Notes: generated by a model from the sequence alone, not told the origin. Shown: positions 32,081 to 41,072, numbered from the stretch's first letter. The stretch is 64,000 nt of DNA from Virgisporangium aliadipatigenens (GCF_016863615.1 NZ_BOPF01000009.1:62001-126000), one strand, 5' to 3'. A program made the numbers and translations.

Positions 32081-33244
32081 GTGCGGGTGTCGACACGCAG
32101 GGCACGGGGGGCGTTGGGGGTCATGGCGCTCGCCGCGTTCGCGTTCGTCACCACCGAACTGCTGCCGATCGGCCTGCTGACGTTCATCGCCGAGGACCTG
32201 CGGCGCTCGCGGACCGAGGTCGGGCTTCTCGTCAGCGGGTACGCCGTCGTGGTGGTGCTCGGTTCGGTGCCGCTGACCGTGCTGACCGACCGGGTGCCGC
32301 GCCGGCTGCTGATCGGCGCGACGATGGCGCTGTTCGCCGTCTCCAACGGGGTGGCCGCACTGGCCGACAGCTACGCCGTTCTGGCCGGGGCGCGGCTGGT
32401 GACGGCGCTCGGGCAGGCGCTGTTCTGGTCGATCGCCTCGGCCACCGTCACCGGGCTGTTCCCGCTCGAGGTGCGCGGGCGGGTGGTGGCGCTCTTCTCG
32501 ACGGGGGCGGCGCTCGCGCCGGTGCTGGGTGTGCCCATCGGCACCTGGTTCGGCCAGCACTTCGGGTGGCGGGCGCCGTTCGTCGCGATGGCCGTCGCGG
32601 GGATCGCCATCGCGGCGGCCGTCGTCGCGCTCATCCCGTCGTACCGCCCGGAGGCCGGCGGGGCCGCGCGCGGGAGCGCCCCGAGCCGCGGGCGGTTCCG
32701 GGTGCTGCTGGCCGTCACCGCGGTCGCCGTCACCGGTTTTCTCACGTTGAACACCTACGTGACGCCGTTCCTGCTCGACGTCACCGGCTTCGCCCCGTCG
32801 GCGCTGGCGCCGCTGCTGTTCGCCTCCGGCGCGGCGGGCGTCGCCGGGACGCTGACCGTCGGGCGCTTCCTCGACGTGCGGCCGGTGGCCTCGCTGGCCG
32901 TGCCGCTGGGCGTCGGGGTGGCCGCGATGCTGGCGCTGTGGGCGTTCGGGCGGGTGGAGGTGCTCACCGTCGTGCTGGTCAGCGCCGTCGGGGCGGCGTT
33001 CTCGGCGTTCGCCACGGCGGTGCAGAGCCGGATGCTCCAGGTCGCTCCCGGCTCCACGGATCTGGCGTCGGCGGGCGTCAGCACCGCGTTCAACGCCGGG
33101 ATCGCGGCCGGCTCGGTGCTCGGCGGGGCGATCCTGCCCGGGCCCGGGCCGCGGCTGCTGCCCGTCGTCGCCGGCCTGCTCGCCCTGGTGGCGTTCGGGC
33201 TGCTGGCCGGCGACGCGCGTCGGGTCAGGGAAACGTCACGGTGA
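32081..33244 (+). CDS. MFS transporter (drug:H+ antiporter, 12 TM)
   Basis: A 387-residue major facilitator with twelve hydrophobic segments, starting at GALGVMALAAFAFVTTELLP. The DHA1 motif A is seen in VPLTVLTDRVPRRLLIGATM (near residue 63), and motif C-like sequence in GAALAPVLGVPIGTWFG. The N-terminal TTELLPIGLL is characteristic of the AraJ/sugar-efflux and chloramphenicol-efflux DHA1 group. It probably exports small amphiphilic compounds or sugars. It starts at GTG 32081 and overlaps the convergent histidine kinase by 20 bp. Confidence 0.92.
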   Translation: MRVSTRRARGALGVMALAAFAFVTTELLPIGLLTFIAEDLRRSRTEVGLLVSGYAVVVVLGSVPLTVLTDRVPRRLLIGATMALFAVSNGVAALADSYAVLAGARLVTALGQALFWSIASATVTGLFPLEVRGRVVALFSTGAALAPVLGVPIGTWFGQHFGWRAPFVAMAVAGIAIAAAVVALIPSYRPEAGGAARGSAPSRGRFRVLLAVTAVAVTGFLTLNTYVTPFLLDVTGFAPSALAPLLFASGAAGVAGTLTVGRFLDVRPVASLAVPLGVGVAAMLALWAFGRVEVLTVVLVSAVGAAFSAFATAVQSRMLQVAPGSTDLASAGVSTAFNAGIAAGSVLGGAILPGPGPRLLPVVAGLLALVAFGLLAGDARRVRETSR

Positions 33245-34316
33245 CGTCGAGGCCGCCGTCGGGTCTACTGTGGACGGTCAGGTCGGCGGCGTGGGCGTTC
33301 GCGATGGCGCGCACGATGGCCAGGCCGAGGCCGTAGCCGTCGCTGTGCCGGACCCGTTGCGCCCCCTGCCGCTGGAACGGCTCCAGCAGCCGCCCGATCT
33401 CCGCCGCCGCCACGTGCGGCCCGCTGTTGGCGACCACGACGCGCGCGGGAGTGGTCTCGACGCGCAGCCACCCGTCCGGAACGTTGTGCCGGATCGCGTT
33501 GTCGACGAGGTTGGCCACGAGGCTCTCCACCAGCCGCGGGTCGCCGGTCGTCGGCGCGGCGGCCAGGTCGGACTCCACCCGCACCCCGCGTTCCTTCGCC
33601 GCGTCGGCCCGCCCGTCCAGCACACCGGCCGCGATCGTCGCCAGGTCCAGCGGCTCCCGGTGGGTCAGGCCCTGTTCGCTCGTGGCGAGCGTGAGCAGGG
33701 CGTCGATGAGGCGTTCCTGGGCGCGGCCGAGCGAGAGCACATCCCGACAGGCCGCCCGCAGCGTCTCCGGATCGGCGTCGGGGTCGGCGAGGGCGACCTG
33801 GAGCAGGGTGCGCTCGGCGGTGAGCGGGGTGCGCAGTTCGTGCGCGGCGTTGGCCACGAACCGCCGCTGCGCCTCGAACGCCGCCTCCAGCCGCGCGAAC
33901 AGTTCGTCCAATGTGGACGACAGCCGGGCGAACTCGTCGTCGCGGCGGGACGGCCCCAACCGGCGGTGCAGGTTGCTGGCGGAGATGTCCCGCGCGGTGG
34001 CGGTGATGGTGCGCAACGGTCGCAGGAACCGGCCGGCCACCAGCCACCCCGCGGCCACCGCCACCACGGACACGGCGGCCAGGCCGAGCAGTGCGCCGAC
34101 GAAAAGCCGTTCCAGATAGGGATCCGGGACCGGCGGCGCGCCGGAGGCCGACCCCACGGGTGCGGTGACCCGGGTCTGCAGGATCGGGATGCCGACCAGA
34201 ACGACCGCCGACAGCAGGAACGGCACCGCGTACAGCAGGGTGAGGCGCCCCCGCAGCGACCAGGTGATGCCGGTTCGCGACAGCGGTCCTCGCAAGCTGC
34301 GGTCCTTGCTGCTCAC
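33225..34316 (-). CDS. Sensor histidine kinase (HAMP-HisKA-HATPase)
   Basis: 363 residues. Two membrane helices (LLYAVPFLLSAVVLVGIP near 25; LLGLAAVSVVAVAAGWLVAG near 85) flank a short extracytoplasmic loop of about 45 residues, so sensing is probably at or within the membrane. HAMP follows (RFLRPLRTITATARDI), then the H-box FVANAAHELRTPLTAE, N-box VANLVDNAIRHN, and G-box DGYGLGLAIV. GTG 34316 overlaps the response-regulator stop (GTGA). With that regulator it is divergent from an ABC exporter, the usual layout for efflux control. Confidence 0.93.
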   Translation of the reverse strand: MSSKDRSLRGPLSRTGITWSLRGRLTLLYAVPFLLSAVVLVGIPILQTRVTAPVGSASGAPPVPDPYLERLFVGALLGLAAVSVVAVAAGWLVAGRFLRPLRTITATARDISASNLHRRLGPSRRDDEFARLSSTLDELFARLEAAFEAQRRFVANAAHELRTPLTAERTLLQVALADPDADPETLRAACRDVLSLGRAQERLIDALLTLATSEQGLTHREPLDLATIAAGVLDGRADAAKERGVRVESDLAAAPTTGDPRLVESLVANLVDNAIRHNVPDGWLRVETTPARVVVANSGPHVAAAEIGRLLEPFQRQGAQRVRHSDGYGLGLAIVRAIANAHAADLTVHSRPDGGLDVTVTFP

Positions 34317-34975
34317 GGTTGCCCGATCCGGTAGCCGGCCTCGCGCACGGTGTGGATGACCGGCGGGTCGCCGAGCTTGGCGCGCAGCCGCTTCACGGTC
34401 GTCTTGACCGCCGTGGTGAACGGGTCGGCGGCCTCGTCCCACACCCGCTCCAGCAGGTCCTCGGCGGACACCGGCCGGCCCTGCGCGGCGAGCAGGCACT
34501 CCAGGACGGCGAACTCCTTCGGGCTGAGGCCGAGCCGCCGCCCGGCCCGGGAGGCGACCCGTTTCGCCGGGTCCACGCTCAGGTCGCCGCTCACCAGCAC
34601 CGGCGGCAGCGCGGTGGCCGGACGCCTTGCCAGCGCACGGATGCGGGCGACCAGTTCGGCGAACTCGAACGGCTTCGGCAGGTAGTCGTCGGCACCGATG
34701 TCGAGCCCCTCGACCCGGTCGCGCACGGTCGACGCGGCGGTCAGCATGAGCACGCGGCTGTGCGAGTGCCGCCCGACGATGCGCCGGCACACCTCGTCGC
34801 CGTGCACGCCGGGCAGGTCGCGGTCGAGCACGACGACGTCGTAGCGGTTGACGGCGAGGCGTTCGAGCGCACCGGGGCCGTCACCGGCGACGTCGACGGC
34901 CATCCCCTCGCGGCGCAGCCCGGTGCCGATCGTGCGGGCCAGGATCTCGAAGTCCTCGACGACCAGTACGCGCAT
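34313..34975 (-). CDS. OmpR-family response regulator
   Basis: 220 residues from ATG 34975 (MRVLVVED). Receiver: acidic pair in VVEDFE, phosphoacceptor Asp in YDVVVLDRDLPGVHGDE (near 51), Thr in LMLTAAS, and Lys in DDYLPKPFEF. C-terminal winged HTH: LGLSPKEFAVLECLLAAQGR and TAVKTTVKRLRAKLG, ending HTVREAGYRIG. It is coupled to its kinase by GTGA and faces the ABC exporter across 88 bp, where GTGTC/GACAC half-sites 17 bp apart could be its target. Confidence 0.95.
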   Translation of the reverse strand: MRVLVVEDFEILARTIGTGLRREGMAVDVAGDGPGALERLAVNRYDVVVLDRDLPGVHGDEVCRRIVGRHSHSRVLMLTAASTVRDRVEGLDIGADDYLPKPFEFAELVARIRALARRPATALPPVLVSGDLSVDPAKRVASRAGRRLGLSPKEFAVLECLLAAQGRPVSAEDLLERVWDEAADPFTTAVKTTVKRLRAKLGDPPVIHTVREAGYRIGQP

Positions 34976-35063
34976 GCCGACCACCATGCCAGGCCGAACG
35001 TGGCAGCGGGGTGTCAACCGCCGGCACCGTCGCGACACCGCCGCGGGCGTAGAACCGACGGCC

Positions 35064-35963
35064 ATGGAAGAGCTGACTATCGAGGTGAACGGGCTGCGCA
35101 AGCGGTTCGGCGGCACGCTCGCCCTGGACGGGATGTCCTTCACGGTGTGCCCCGGGGCGGTGACCGGGTTCGTCGGCCCGAACGGCGCCGGCAAGTCGAC
35201 GACGATGCGGGTGATCCTGGGGTTGGACCGGGCCGACGCGGGCACCGCGCTCGTCGGGGGCGTGCCGTACCGGCGGCTGCGGCGGCCGCTGTGCCGGGTC
35301 GGTTCGCTGCTGGACGCGGGTGCGCTGCAGCCGAGCCGCACCGCCCGCAACCATCTGCTGTGGTTGGCCCGTTCGCAGGGCCTGCCGGCGCGGCGGGTGG
35401 GCGGGGTGCTGGAGCGGGCCGGCCTGGCCGGGGTGGCCCGCCGGCGCGCCGGGGCGTACTCGCTCGGCATGCGGCAGCGGCTGGGGATCGCCGCGGCGCT
35501 GCTCGGCGATCCGCCGGCCGTGCTCCTGGACGAGCCGTTCAACGGGATGGATCCGGAGGGCATCATCTGGATGCGCGGCTTCCTGCGCGGGCTCGCCGGC
35601 GAGGGGCGGGCGGTGCTGGTCTCCAGCCACCTGATGGGTGAGCTGCAGGGCACCGCCGACCGGGTGGTGATCGCCGGGCGGGGCCGGGTCATCGCCGACG
35701 CCTCGGTCGCGTCGCTGCTGGCGAGCGACCGGGTGCTGGTGCGCGGCGACGCGGTGCGGGCGGCGGCGCTGTTCGACGGGGCCACGGTCACCGGGCCGGA
35801 CACGCTGCTGATCGCGGGGCTGCCGGCCGAGGCGGTGGTGCGCCGGCTGAGCGCGGCCGGGGTGGCGTTCGCGGAGGTTTCCGCGCATCGCAGCACGCTG
35901 GAAGAGGCGTACCTGGAGCTGACCCGCGACGCGGTCGACTACCGGGCGGAGGCCGTGCGATGA
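35064..35963 (+). CDS. ABC exporter ATP-binding protein
   Basis: A 299-residue ABC-2-type ATPase: Walker A GPNGAGKST (near 38), Q-loop region GSLLDAGALQPSRTARNHL, signature YSLGMRQRLGIAAALLG, Walker B AVLLDEPFNGMDPEG, H-loop VLVSSHLMGELQ. The GALQPSRTARNHL region is typical of the bacitracin/lantibiotic-type group. A C-terminal extension (VSAHRSTLEEAYLELT) is also usual. ATGA overlap with the first permease. It is probably induced by the divergent two-component system in response to an envelope-active compound. Confidence 0.93.
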   Translation: MEELTIEVNGLRKRFGGTLALDGMSFTVCPGAVTGFVGPNGAGKSTTMRVILGLDRADAGTALVGGVPYRRLRRPLCRVGSLLDAGALQPSRTARNHLLWLARSQGLPARRVGGVLERAGLAGVARRRAGAYSLGMRQRLGIAAALLGDPPAVLLDEPFNGMDPEGIIWMRGFLRGLAGEGRAVLVSSHLMGELQGTADRVVIAGRGRVIADASVASLLASDRVLVRGDAVRAAALFDGATVTGPDTLLIAGLPAEAVVRRLSAAGVAFAEVSAHRSTLEEAYLELTRDAVDYRAEAVR

Positions 35964-37354
35964 ACCTGCTGCGCGCGGAGTGGACGAAGCTGCGCACGGT
36001 GCGGGGCTGGGTGGTGGCGCTGTTCCTCGCCGGGGTCGCGATCGTCGGGATCGGGGTCGCCCCGGGGCTGTCCGGGAACTGCCATCCGCCGCAGTGCGCC
36101 CTGCCGACGGGGCCGGGCGGCGAGGAGGTGACCGACGTGTACTCGTGGGTGCACCGGCCGCTGTCCGGGGACGGGAGCGTGACGGTGCGGGTGGCGGCGT
36201 TCGGCGGGAACCGGGGGCCGGGCGGCGAGGGGCTCGTGCCGTGGGCGAAGGCGGGCCTCATGGTGCGGGCGGGCACGCAGCGCGGCGCTTCCTACGCGGC
36301 GGTCATGGTGACCGGTGCGCACGGCGTGCGGATGCAGCACGACTTCACCCACGACCGGGCCGGTTCCGCCGCCGCGACGGTGCCCCGCTGGCTGCGGATC
36401 ACCCGCACCGGTGGGGCCGTCACCGGCGAGGAGTCCGACGACGGGGTCACCTGGCGCACCGTGGCGACCGTGCGGCCGGCGCGCCTGCCGTCCACTGTGG
36501 AGGTCGGGATGTTCGTGACGTCGCCGCAGTTCTCCGCGAGCGACACCGAGTCCTTCGGGCGCACCGGCGTCAGCGGCGGCCCGTCCGAGGCGACCGCTTC
36601 GTTCGACTCCGTCGCGCCGGCCGGCGGCTGGAGCGAGGCCGGCGGGAGCTTCACGGTCACCGGCTCCGGCGACGTCGCGCCCGCGGTCTCCGGCCCGAAC
36701 GGCCTGGGCACCAGCCTCACCCAGACGCTGGTCGGCACGTTCCTCGGGCTGGTGTTCGTGGTCGTGGTGGCGGCGCTGTGCGTCACGGCGGAGTACCGGC
36801 ACGGGACGGTGCGCACGACGTTCCTCGCGGAGCCGCGTCGGCTGCGGGTGCTGGCCGCGAAGGCGCTCGTGGTGGGGGCGGCGGCGTTCGTGCTCGGGAC
36901 GGCCGCGGCCGTCGCGGTGGTGACGCTCGGCGCCGCGAGCCTGCGCGGCAACGGGGTGTACGTCAACGCCGTTCCGGCGCTCGTGGCGGTGCGGCTCGTG
37001 GTGGGCACCGGCGGGCTGCTGGCCGTCTGCGCGGTGCTGGCGCTCGCGCTGGGCACGCTGCTGCGCCGCAGTGCCACGGCCGTCACGGCGGCGCTGCTGA
37101 CGATGGTGCTGCCGTACCTGCTGGCCGTCGCGGTGCTGCCATTGGATGCGGCGCGGTGGCTGTTGCGGCTGACGCCGGCGGCCGGGTTCGCGGTGCAGCA
37201 GAGCGCGCTGGAGTACGACGTCGTCGACAACCTGTACACGCCGTCGGCGGGCTACTTCCCGCTGCCGCCGTGGGGCGGGTTCGCGGTGCTGCTCGGCTGG
37301 ACCGCGCTGGCGTCGGTCGGCGCCGCGTACCGCCTCACCCGGAGCGACGCGTGA
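35960..37354 (+). CDS. ABC-2 permease with inserted DUF1349-like extracytoplasmic domain
   Basis: 464 residues, about twice the usual length. TM1 (VVALFLAGVAIVGIGVA) is followed by about 200 extracytoplasmic residues: GSVTVRVAAFGG, PWAKAGLMVRAGTQRGASYA, WLRITRTGGAVTGEESDDG and VEVGMFVTSP form a concanavalin-like sandwich of the DUF1349 type. The remaining membrane helices begin at VGTFLGLVFVVVVAALCVTA and include the conserved EYRHGTVRTTFLAEPRR. It starts MNLLRAEWTKLRTVRGW, standard for these permeases. The inserted domain may recognise a glycan or lipid-linked substrate. GTGA overlap with the second permease. Confidence 0.9.
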   Translation: MNLLRAEWTKLRTVRGWVVALFLAGVAIVGIGVAPGLSGNCHPPQCALPTGPGGEEVTDVYSWVHRPLSGDGSVTVRVAAFGGNRGPGGEGLVPWAKAGLMVRAGTQRGASYAAVMVTGAHGVRMQHDFTHDRAGSAAATVPRWLRITRTGGAVTGEESDDGVTWRTVATVRPARLPSTVEVGMFVTSPQFSASDTESFGRTGVSGGPSEATASFDSVAPAGGWSEAGGSFTVTGSGDVAPAVSGPNGLGTSLTQTLVGTFLGLVFVVVVAALCVTAEYRHGTVRTTFLAEPRRLRVLAAKALVVGAAAFVLGTAAAVAVVTLGAASLRGNGVYVNAVPALVAVRLVVGTGGLLAVCAVLALALGTLLRRSATAVTAALLTMVLPYLLAVAVLPLDAARWLLRLTPAAGFAVQQSALEYDVVDNLYTPSAGYFPLPPWGGFAVLLGWTALASVGAAYRLTRSDA

Positions 37355-38079
37355 ACGCCCTGGCCGTCCTCCGCGCCGAGTGGACGAAGTTTCGCACCGC
37401 GCCGGGCATGGCGTGGCTGCTGGTCGGGGTGGCCGTCGCGACGGCCGGGTTGAGCGCGTGGGCCTCGGGCGTCAGCGGCGGCGCGGTGCCGGATCCGGTG
37501 CGGGTGAGCCTGACCGGGGTGATGTTCGGCCAGGCGGTGGTGGCGATCGTGGCGGTGCTGCCGGTCGGCGACGAGTACGCGTCGGGGATGGTGCGGGTGT
37601 CGTTCGCGGCGGTGCCCCGCCGGTGGGCGGTGCTGGGCGCGAAGGCGCTCGTCGTCGGCGGCGCGGTGGCGGTCGCGGCCGTCCCCGGGGTGCTGGTGTC
37701 GCTGTGGGCCGGGCAGCGCTGGCTGTCCGGGTATGCCGGCGGGCTGTGGCGCCCCGGCGTCGGCGCGCTGCTGTACCTGGTGCTGGTCGGGCTGCTGAGC
37801 GTCGGCGTCGCGGCCGTCCTGCGCAACTCGGCGGCGGCCATCGGGGCGGTCCTCGGGCTGCTGTTCGCGTTCCCCCTGATGGCTCTGTCGGTCCCGGACC
37901 CGGACTGGCGGCGCCACATCGAGCAGGTCGGACCGATGTCCGCCGGGATGTCGGTGCTGGCGACGCGCGGCCTGGACGAGCTGCCGATCGCTCCCTGGCG
38001 GGGTCTCGGGGTGCTCGCCGCGTGGGCGCTGGGCTTCCTGCTGGTCGGGGTTCTTCTGACGGAACGTCGTGACTCCTGA
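37351..38079 (+). CDS. ABC-2 permease
   Basis: 242 residues with the family start VLRAEWTKFRTAPGMAWLL and the cytoplasmic motif GDEYASGMVRVSFAAVPRRWAVLGAKALV, then four to five further membrane helices. It lacks the extracytoplasmic insert of its partner, so the exporter is probably a heterodimer of one plain and one decorated permease. GTG 37351 overlaps the partner's stop (GTGA). Confidence 0.92.
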   Translation: MNALAVLRAEWTKFRTAPGMAWLLVGVAVATAGLSAWASGVSGGAVPDPVRVSLTGVMFGQAVVAIVAVLPVGDEYASGMVRVSFAAVPRRWAVLGAKALVVGGAVAVAAVPGVLVSLWAGQRWLSGYAGGLWRPGVGALLYLVLVGLLSVGVAAVLRNSAAAIGAVLGLLFAFPLMALSVPDPDWRRHIEQVGPMSAGMSVLATRGLDELPIAPWRGLGVLAAWALGFLLVGVLLTERRDS

Positions 38080-38123
38080 GTACTGCATTCCGCATTACTG
38101 AAATCTGCACTAAAGTCGGCGGG

Positions 38124-38723
38124 GTGCGCAGGGCGGATCGGGACATGGTGGCGTTGACGGTGCTCGCGCTGCTGCTCACCGGCCCGCGGCACGCCTACGA
38201 GATGCACGTGATGATCGAGCGCACGCACAAGGACTTCGTGACCGGACTGCCGCGCTCGATCTACCACGCGGCCGAGCGGCTGCTCACCGCCGGCCACATC
38301 GAGGTCGCCGGCACCGCCCGGGCCGGCGCCCGACCGGAGCGCACCGTGTACCAGCTGACCGACGCGGGTCGGCTGCGCCTGCGGGAGTGGGTGCGGCTGC
38401 TGCTGGCCGAGCCCGACCCGGCCGCGCACCTGTTCGTGCCGGCGCTCTCCTTCGCGGGTTGCCTGCCGCCGCCGGAGGTCGCGGCCGCCCTGCGGGCCCG
38501 CCGGGACGTGCTCGCCCACCGCGAGTCCGCGGCCCGCGCCGCGCTGTCCACGCCGATTCCACGGATCCTGCTCATCGAGGCGGAGTTCGAGGCGCACCGG
38601 CTGGCGGCCGAGATCGAGTGGGTGGAGCGGCTCGTGGCCGACCTCGACAGCGGCGGGCTCCACTGGTCCACGGATCCCGCCTCGGTCGCCGACATCGAGA
38701 GCCTGATCGGGGAGATCGAATGA
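38124..38723 (+). CDS. PadR-family transcriptional regulator
   Basis: 199 residues: a PadR winged HTH (ALTVLALLLTGPRHAYEMHVMI, GLPRSIYHAAERLLTAGHIE, RTVYQLTDAGRLRLREW) followed by a helical C-terminal domain typical of subfamily 1. TAAAGT (38111-38116) lies 7 nt before the GTG start, so the mRNA is predicted to be leaderless. ATGA overlap with the next gene, which is likely co-regulated. An A/T-rich stretch with repeated GCATT motifs (38086-38098) could be an operator. Confidence 0.92.
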   Translation: MRRADRDMVALTVLALLLTGPRHAYEMHVMIERTHKDFVTGLPRSIYHAAERLLTAGHIEVAGTARAGARPERTVYQLTDAGRLRLREWVRLLLAEPDPAAHLFVPALSFAGCLPPPEVAAALRARRDVLAHRESAARAALSTPIPRILLIEAEFEAHRLAAEIEWVERLVADLDSGGLHWSTDPASVADIESLIGEIE

Positions 38724-39091
38724 AGCTGCTGTTCGAGGCGTCCGCGCCGGTGCGCGCGCCGCTCGCCACGGTGCGCCGGCTGATCGACGACGGCTGGCTG
38801 CTGAACGCCTTCTTCCACGGCCGGCCGGACGCACTGTCCTATGTGGACGTCGACCACGCCGACGGCGTCGTGGGGTTCCAGGGCCACTGGTGGTACCGGG
38901 GCGAGATCGCCGCCGCCGAAGGCCCCTCCGGGCAGACGATCCTCACGTACCGGGTGTTCAACGTCGCCACCCGCGCCGCGTGGGCGGTGCCGCTGGCCAA
39001 CCGTTTGTTCATCGGGTACGACCGGTCGGTGCGCGACGGGGTCACGGGCCTGGCCGAGGCGGTGGACGCCCACGTGGCGGGGACGGCCTGA
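38720..39091 (+). CDS. SRPBCC-like (START-fold) protein
   Basis: 123 residues. The pattern LFEASAPVRAPLATVRRLIDDGWLLNAFF ... VVGFQGHWWYRGEIAA ... LTYRVFNVATRAAW fits a small helix-grip (SRPBCC/START-like) fold that binds hydrophobic ligands; no catalytic residues are recognisable. It is translationally coupled to the PadR gene (ATGA), so it may bind or process the PadR inducer. A copy of the GTCCTATGTGGAC palindrome variant lies at 38836-38848. Confidence 0.7.
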   Translation: MKLLFEASAPVRAPLATVRRLIDDGWLLNAFFHGRPDALSYVDVDHADGVVGFQGHWWYRGEIAAAEGPSGQTILTYRVFNVATRAAWAVPLANRLFIGYDRSVRDGVTGLAEAVDAHVAGTA

Positions 39092-39164
39092 GTGACCGAA
39101 AGCTGACTTTTGCGGATTTGTCGAACGGCCACCGCCCGGCCGGCATCCGAGGATCGTTCACGAC

Positions 39165-41072
39165 ATGGCGAACTCCACGGTCAACGGCCCCGTCTCCCGG
39201 GCGGAGACGCTCGCGCGCTGCCAGCACTGGGTGGACAGCGGCGTCACCTACACGCAGACCGGCACCTGGGCGCCGGACCCCCAGGGCAAGGCGTACCGGC
39301 GGGACTGCTCCGGCCTCGTCTCGATGGCCTGGCACCTCGGTTCCTCGCTCAACACGTGGGGCTTCGAGGACTTCAGCGCCAAGCAGTACCTGCCGAGCCT
39401 GCACGACCTGAGGCCGGGCGACGCCCTGCTCAAGGAGGGCCACATCGAACTGTTCGCGCGGTGGGTCGACCCGGACCGGCACACCAAGGGCGCCTTCGTG
39501 TACTCGTTCAACACGACCGGCGAGACCGTGCAGAACCCCGCGAAGAAGACCAACAAGGGCCACCTCGGGCGCAACTCGTGGGACGACCTCAACACCTATC
39601 GGCCCATCCGCTACAAGCGGATCCAGGACACCGGCGCGGCGGCCCCCGCCGGCGGCGGCCTGCTGCGCGAACCCGACGGCGCGATCAGTCTCGTCGTCGG
39701 CGGCGCGCCGTTCCATCTCAGCCCCGACGAGTACGCCGCGCTCGGCAGTCCCCCGTTCGACAGCGTGCCGGCGGGGACGTTCGAACGGATGCCGAGCCTC
39801 ATCGCCGACGGCACGCTGATCCGCACCGACGACGGCGCCATCCACATCGTCGCCGGCGGCGCCCGCTTCCACCTCACACCCGCCGACTACGAGACCCTGG
39901 GCAGGCCGCCGTTCGTGCGGGTGCCGGGGCGCCTGGTCGCCGGGCTGGACACCGCGCCGGTGGACGACACGTTCCTGCGGGACATCGTCGACGGGGCCAT
40001 CTGGCAGGTCACCGGCGGCACCCGGTACCACCTGGACGCCGGCGAGTTCGCGGCGCTCGGGTCTCCCCCGTTCACCACCGTGCCGCGCGCCTTCGTCGAC
40101 ACGGTCGCGGCGGGCGTGCCGGTCGAGCCGGCGTTCCTGCGCGAGGTGGGCAGCGGCGCGATCCACCAGGTCGTCGGCGGCCGGCCGTATCACCTGGACC
40201 CGGCGGAGTACGCGGGGTTGGGCAGCCCGCGGTTCAGCAACGTGCCGGCCGGCCGGATCGCCGGGCTGCCGAACGTGCCGGCGGACGGCACGTACCTGCG
40301 CGACCTGACGGACGGCGCGGTCTGGGTCATCGTCGGCGGCGCCAAGTACCACCTGTCCCCGCAGGAGTTCGGCACCGAGCTGGAGGGGCCGCCGTTCACC
40401 AACGTGCCGACCGGTTTCCTCACCGGGATCGACCGCACGCTGCCGAGCACGGGGTTCATGCGCAGCCCGGGCGACGCGACCGTCTGGCAGGTGGTCAATG
40501 GCGCCGGCCACCCGCTGAGCGACGCCGAGTGGGCACAGCTCGACCGGCCGGAGCCCACCACCGTGCCGGCGGGCCTCATCGCGCGCCTCGGCACCGTCCC
40601 GGACGACGGGTCGCTGCTGCGCGACGTCACCAACGGGGCCGTCCATCAGGTTGTCGGGCGCGCCAGGCGCCACCTGAGCGCCGACGAGTACGCGGAACTG
40701 GGCGAGCCGCCGTTCGTGGACGTGCCGCCCGGGTTCCTCGCGAAGATCACCGACACGACGCCGCAGGGTGCGCTGTTCCTGCGCGACGGCACCGGCACCG
40801 TGCACCGGGTGGTCAACGGGGCGAAGTTCGCGCTGGACGCGGCGGACCTGTCCGCGCTCGGCGGGCCGCCGAGCATCCGGGTCCCGGCGGCGACGCTGGA
40901 GCTGTTCGGCACCGTCCCGGCCGACGGCTCCCTGCTGCGCGACGTCGCGGACGGGGCGGTCTGGCAGGTGCTGGACGGCAAGAAGCGGCACCTGTCGCCG
41001 GAGGAGTTCGGGGCGCTCGCCGAGCACGGGTGCGCCGACGTCACCGCCCGCCTGCTCGATGCCGTCCCGTGA
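39165..41072 (+). CDS. NlpC/P60-like cysteine peptidase domain with nine ~52-residue repeats
   Basis: 635 residues. Residues about 8-155 resemble an NlpC/P60-type fold: RRDCSGLVSMAWHL supplies the Cys at the head of a helix, LRPGDALLKEGHIELFARW the His. No signal peptide or membrane helix precedes it. From about residue 165 to the end there are nine tandem units of about 52 residues, consensus LLRD..DGAVWQVVGGAKYHL, then SPEEYAALGSPPFTNVPAGF and LAGL.TVPADG. Each unit probably forms a small beta-rich blade. The repeats could bind a surface polymer or another protein. It lies 286 bp upstream of the EACC1-caspase pair. The function is unknown. Confidence 0.85.
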   Translation: MANSTVNGPVSRAETLARCQHWVDSGVTYTQTGTWAPDPQGKAYRRDCSGLVSMAWHLGSSLNTWGFEDFSAKQYLPSLHDLRPGDALLKEGHIELFARWVDPDRHTKGAFVYSFNTTGETVQNPAKKTNKGHLGRNSWDDLNTYRPIRYKRIQDTGAAAPAGGGLLREPDGAISLVVGGAPFHLSPDEYAALGSPPFDSVPAGTFERMPSLIADGTLIRTDDGAIHIVAGGARFHLTPADYETLGRPPFVRVPGRLVAGLDTAPVDDTFLRDIVDGAIWQVTGGTRYHLDAGEFAALGSPPFTTVPRAFVDTVAAGVPVEPAFLREVGSGAIHQVVGGRPYHLDPAEYAGLGSPRFSNVPAGRIAGLPNVPADGTYLRDLTDGAVWVIVGGAKYHLSPQEFGTELEGPPFTNVPTGFLTGIDRTLPSTGFMRSPGDATVWQVVNGAGHPLSDAEWAQLDRPEPTTVPAGLIARLGTVPDDGSLLRDVTNGAVHQVVGRARRHLSADEYAELGEPPFVDVPPGFLAKITDTTPQGALFLRDGTGTVHRVVNGAKFALDAADLSALGGPPSIRVPAATLELFGTVPADGSLLRDVADGAVWQVLDGKKRHLSPEEFGALAEHGCADVTARLLDAVP

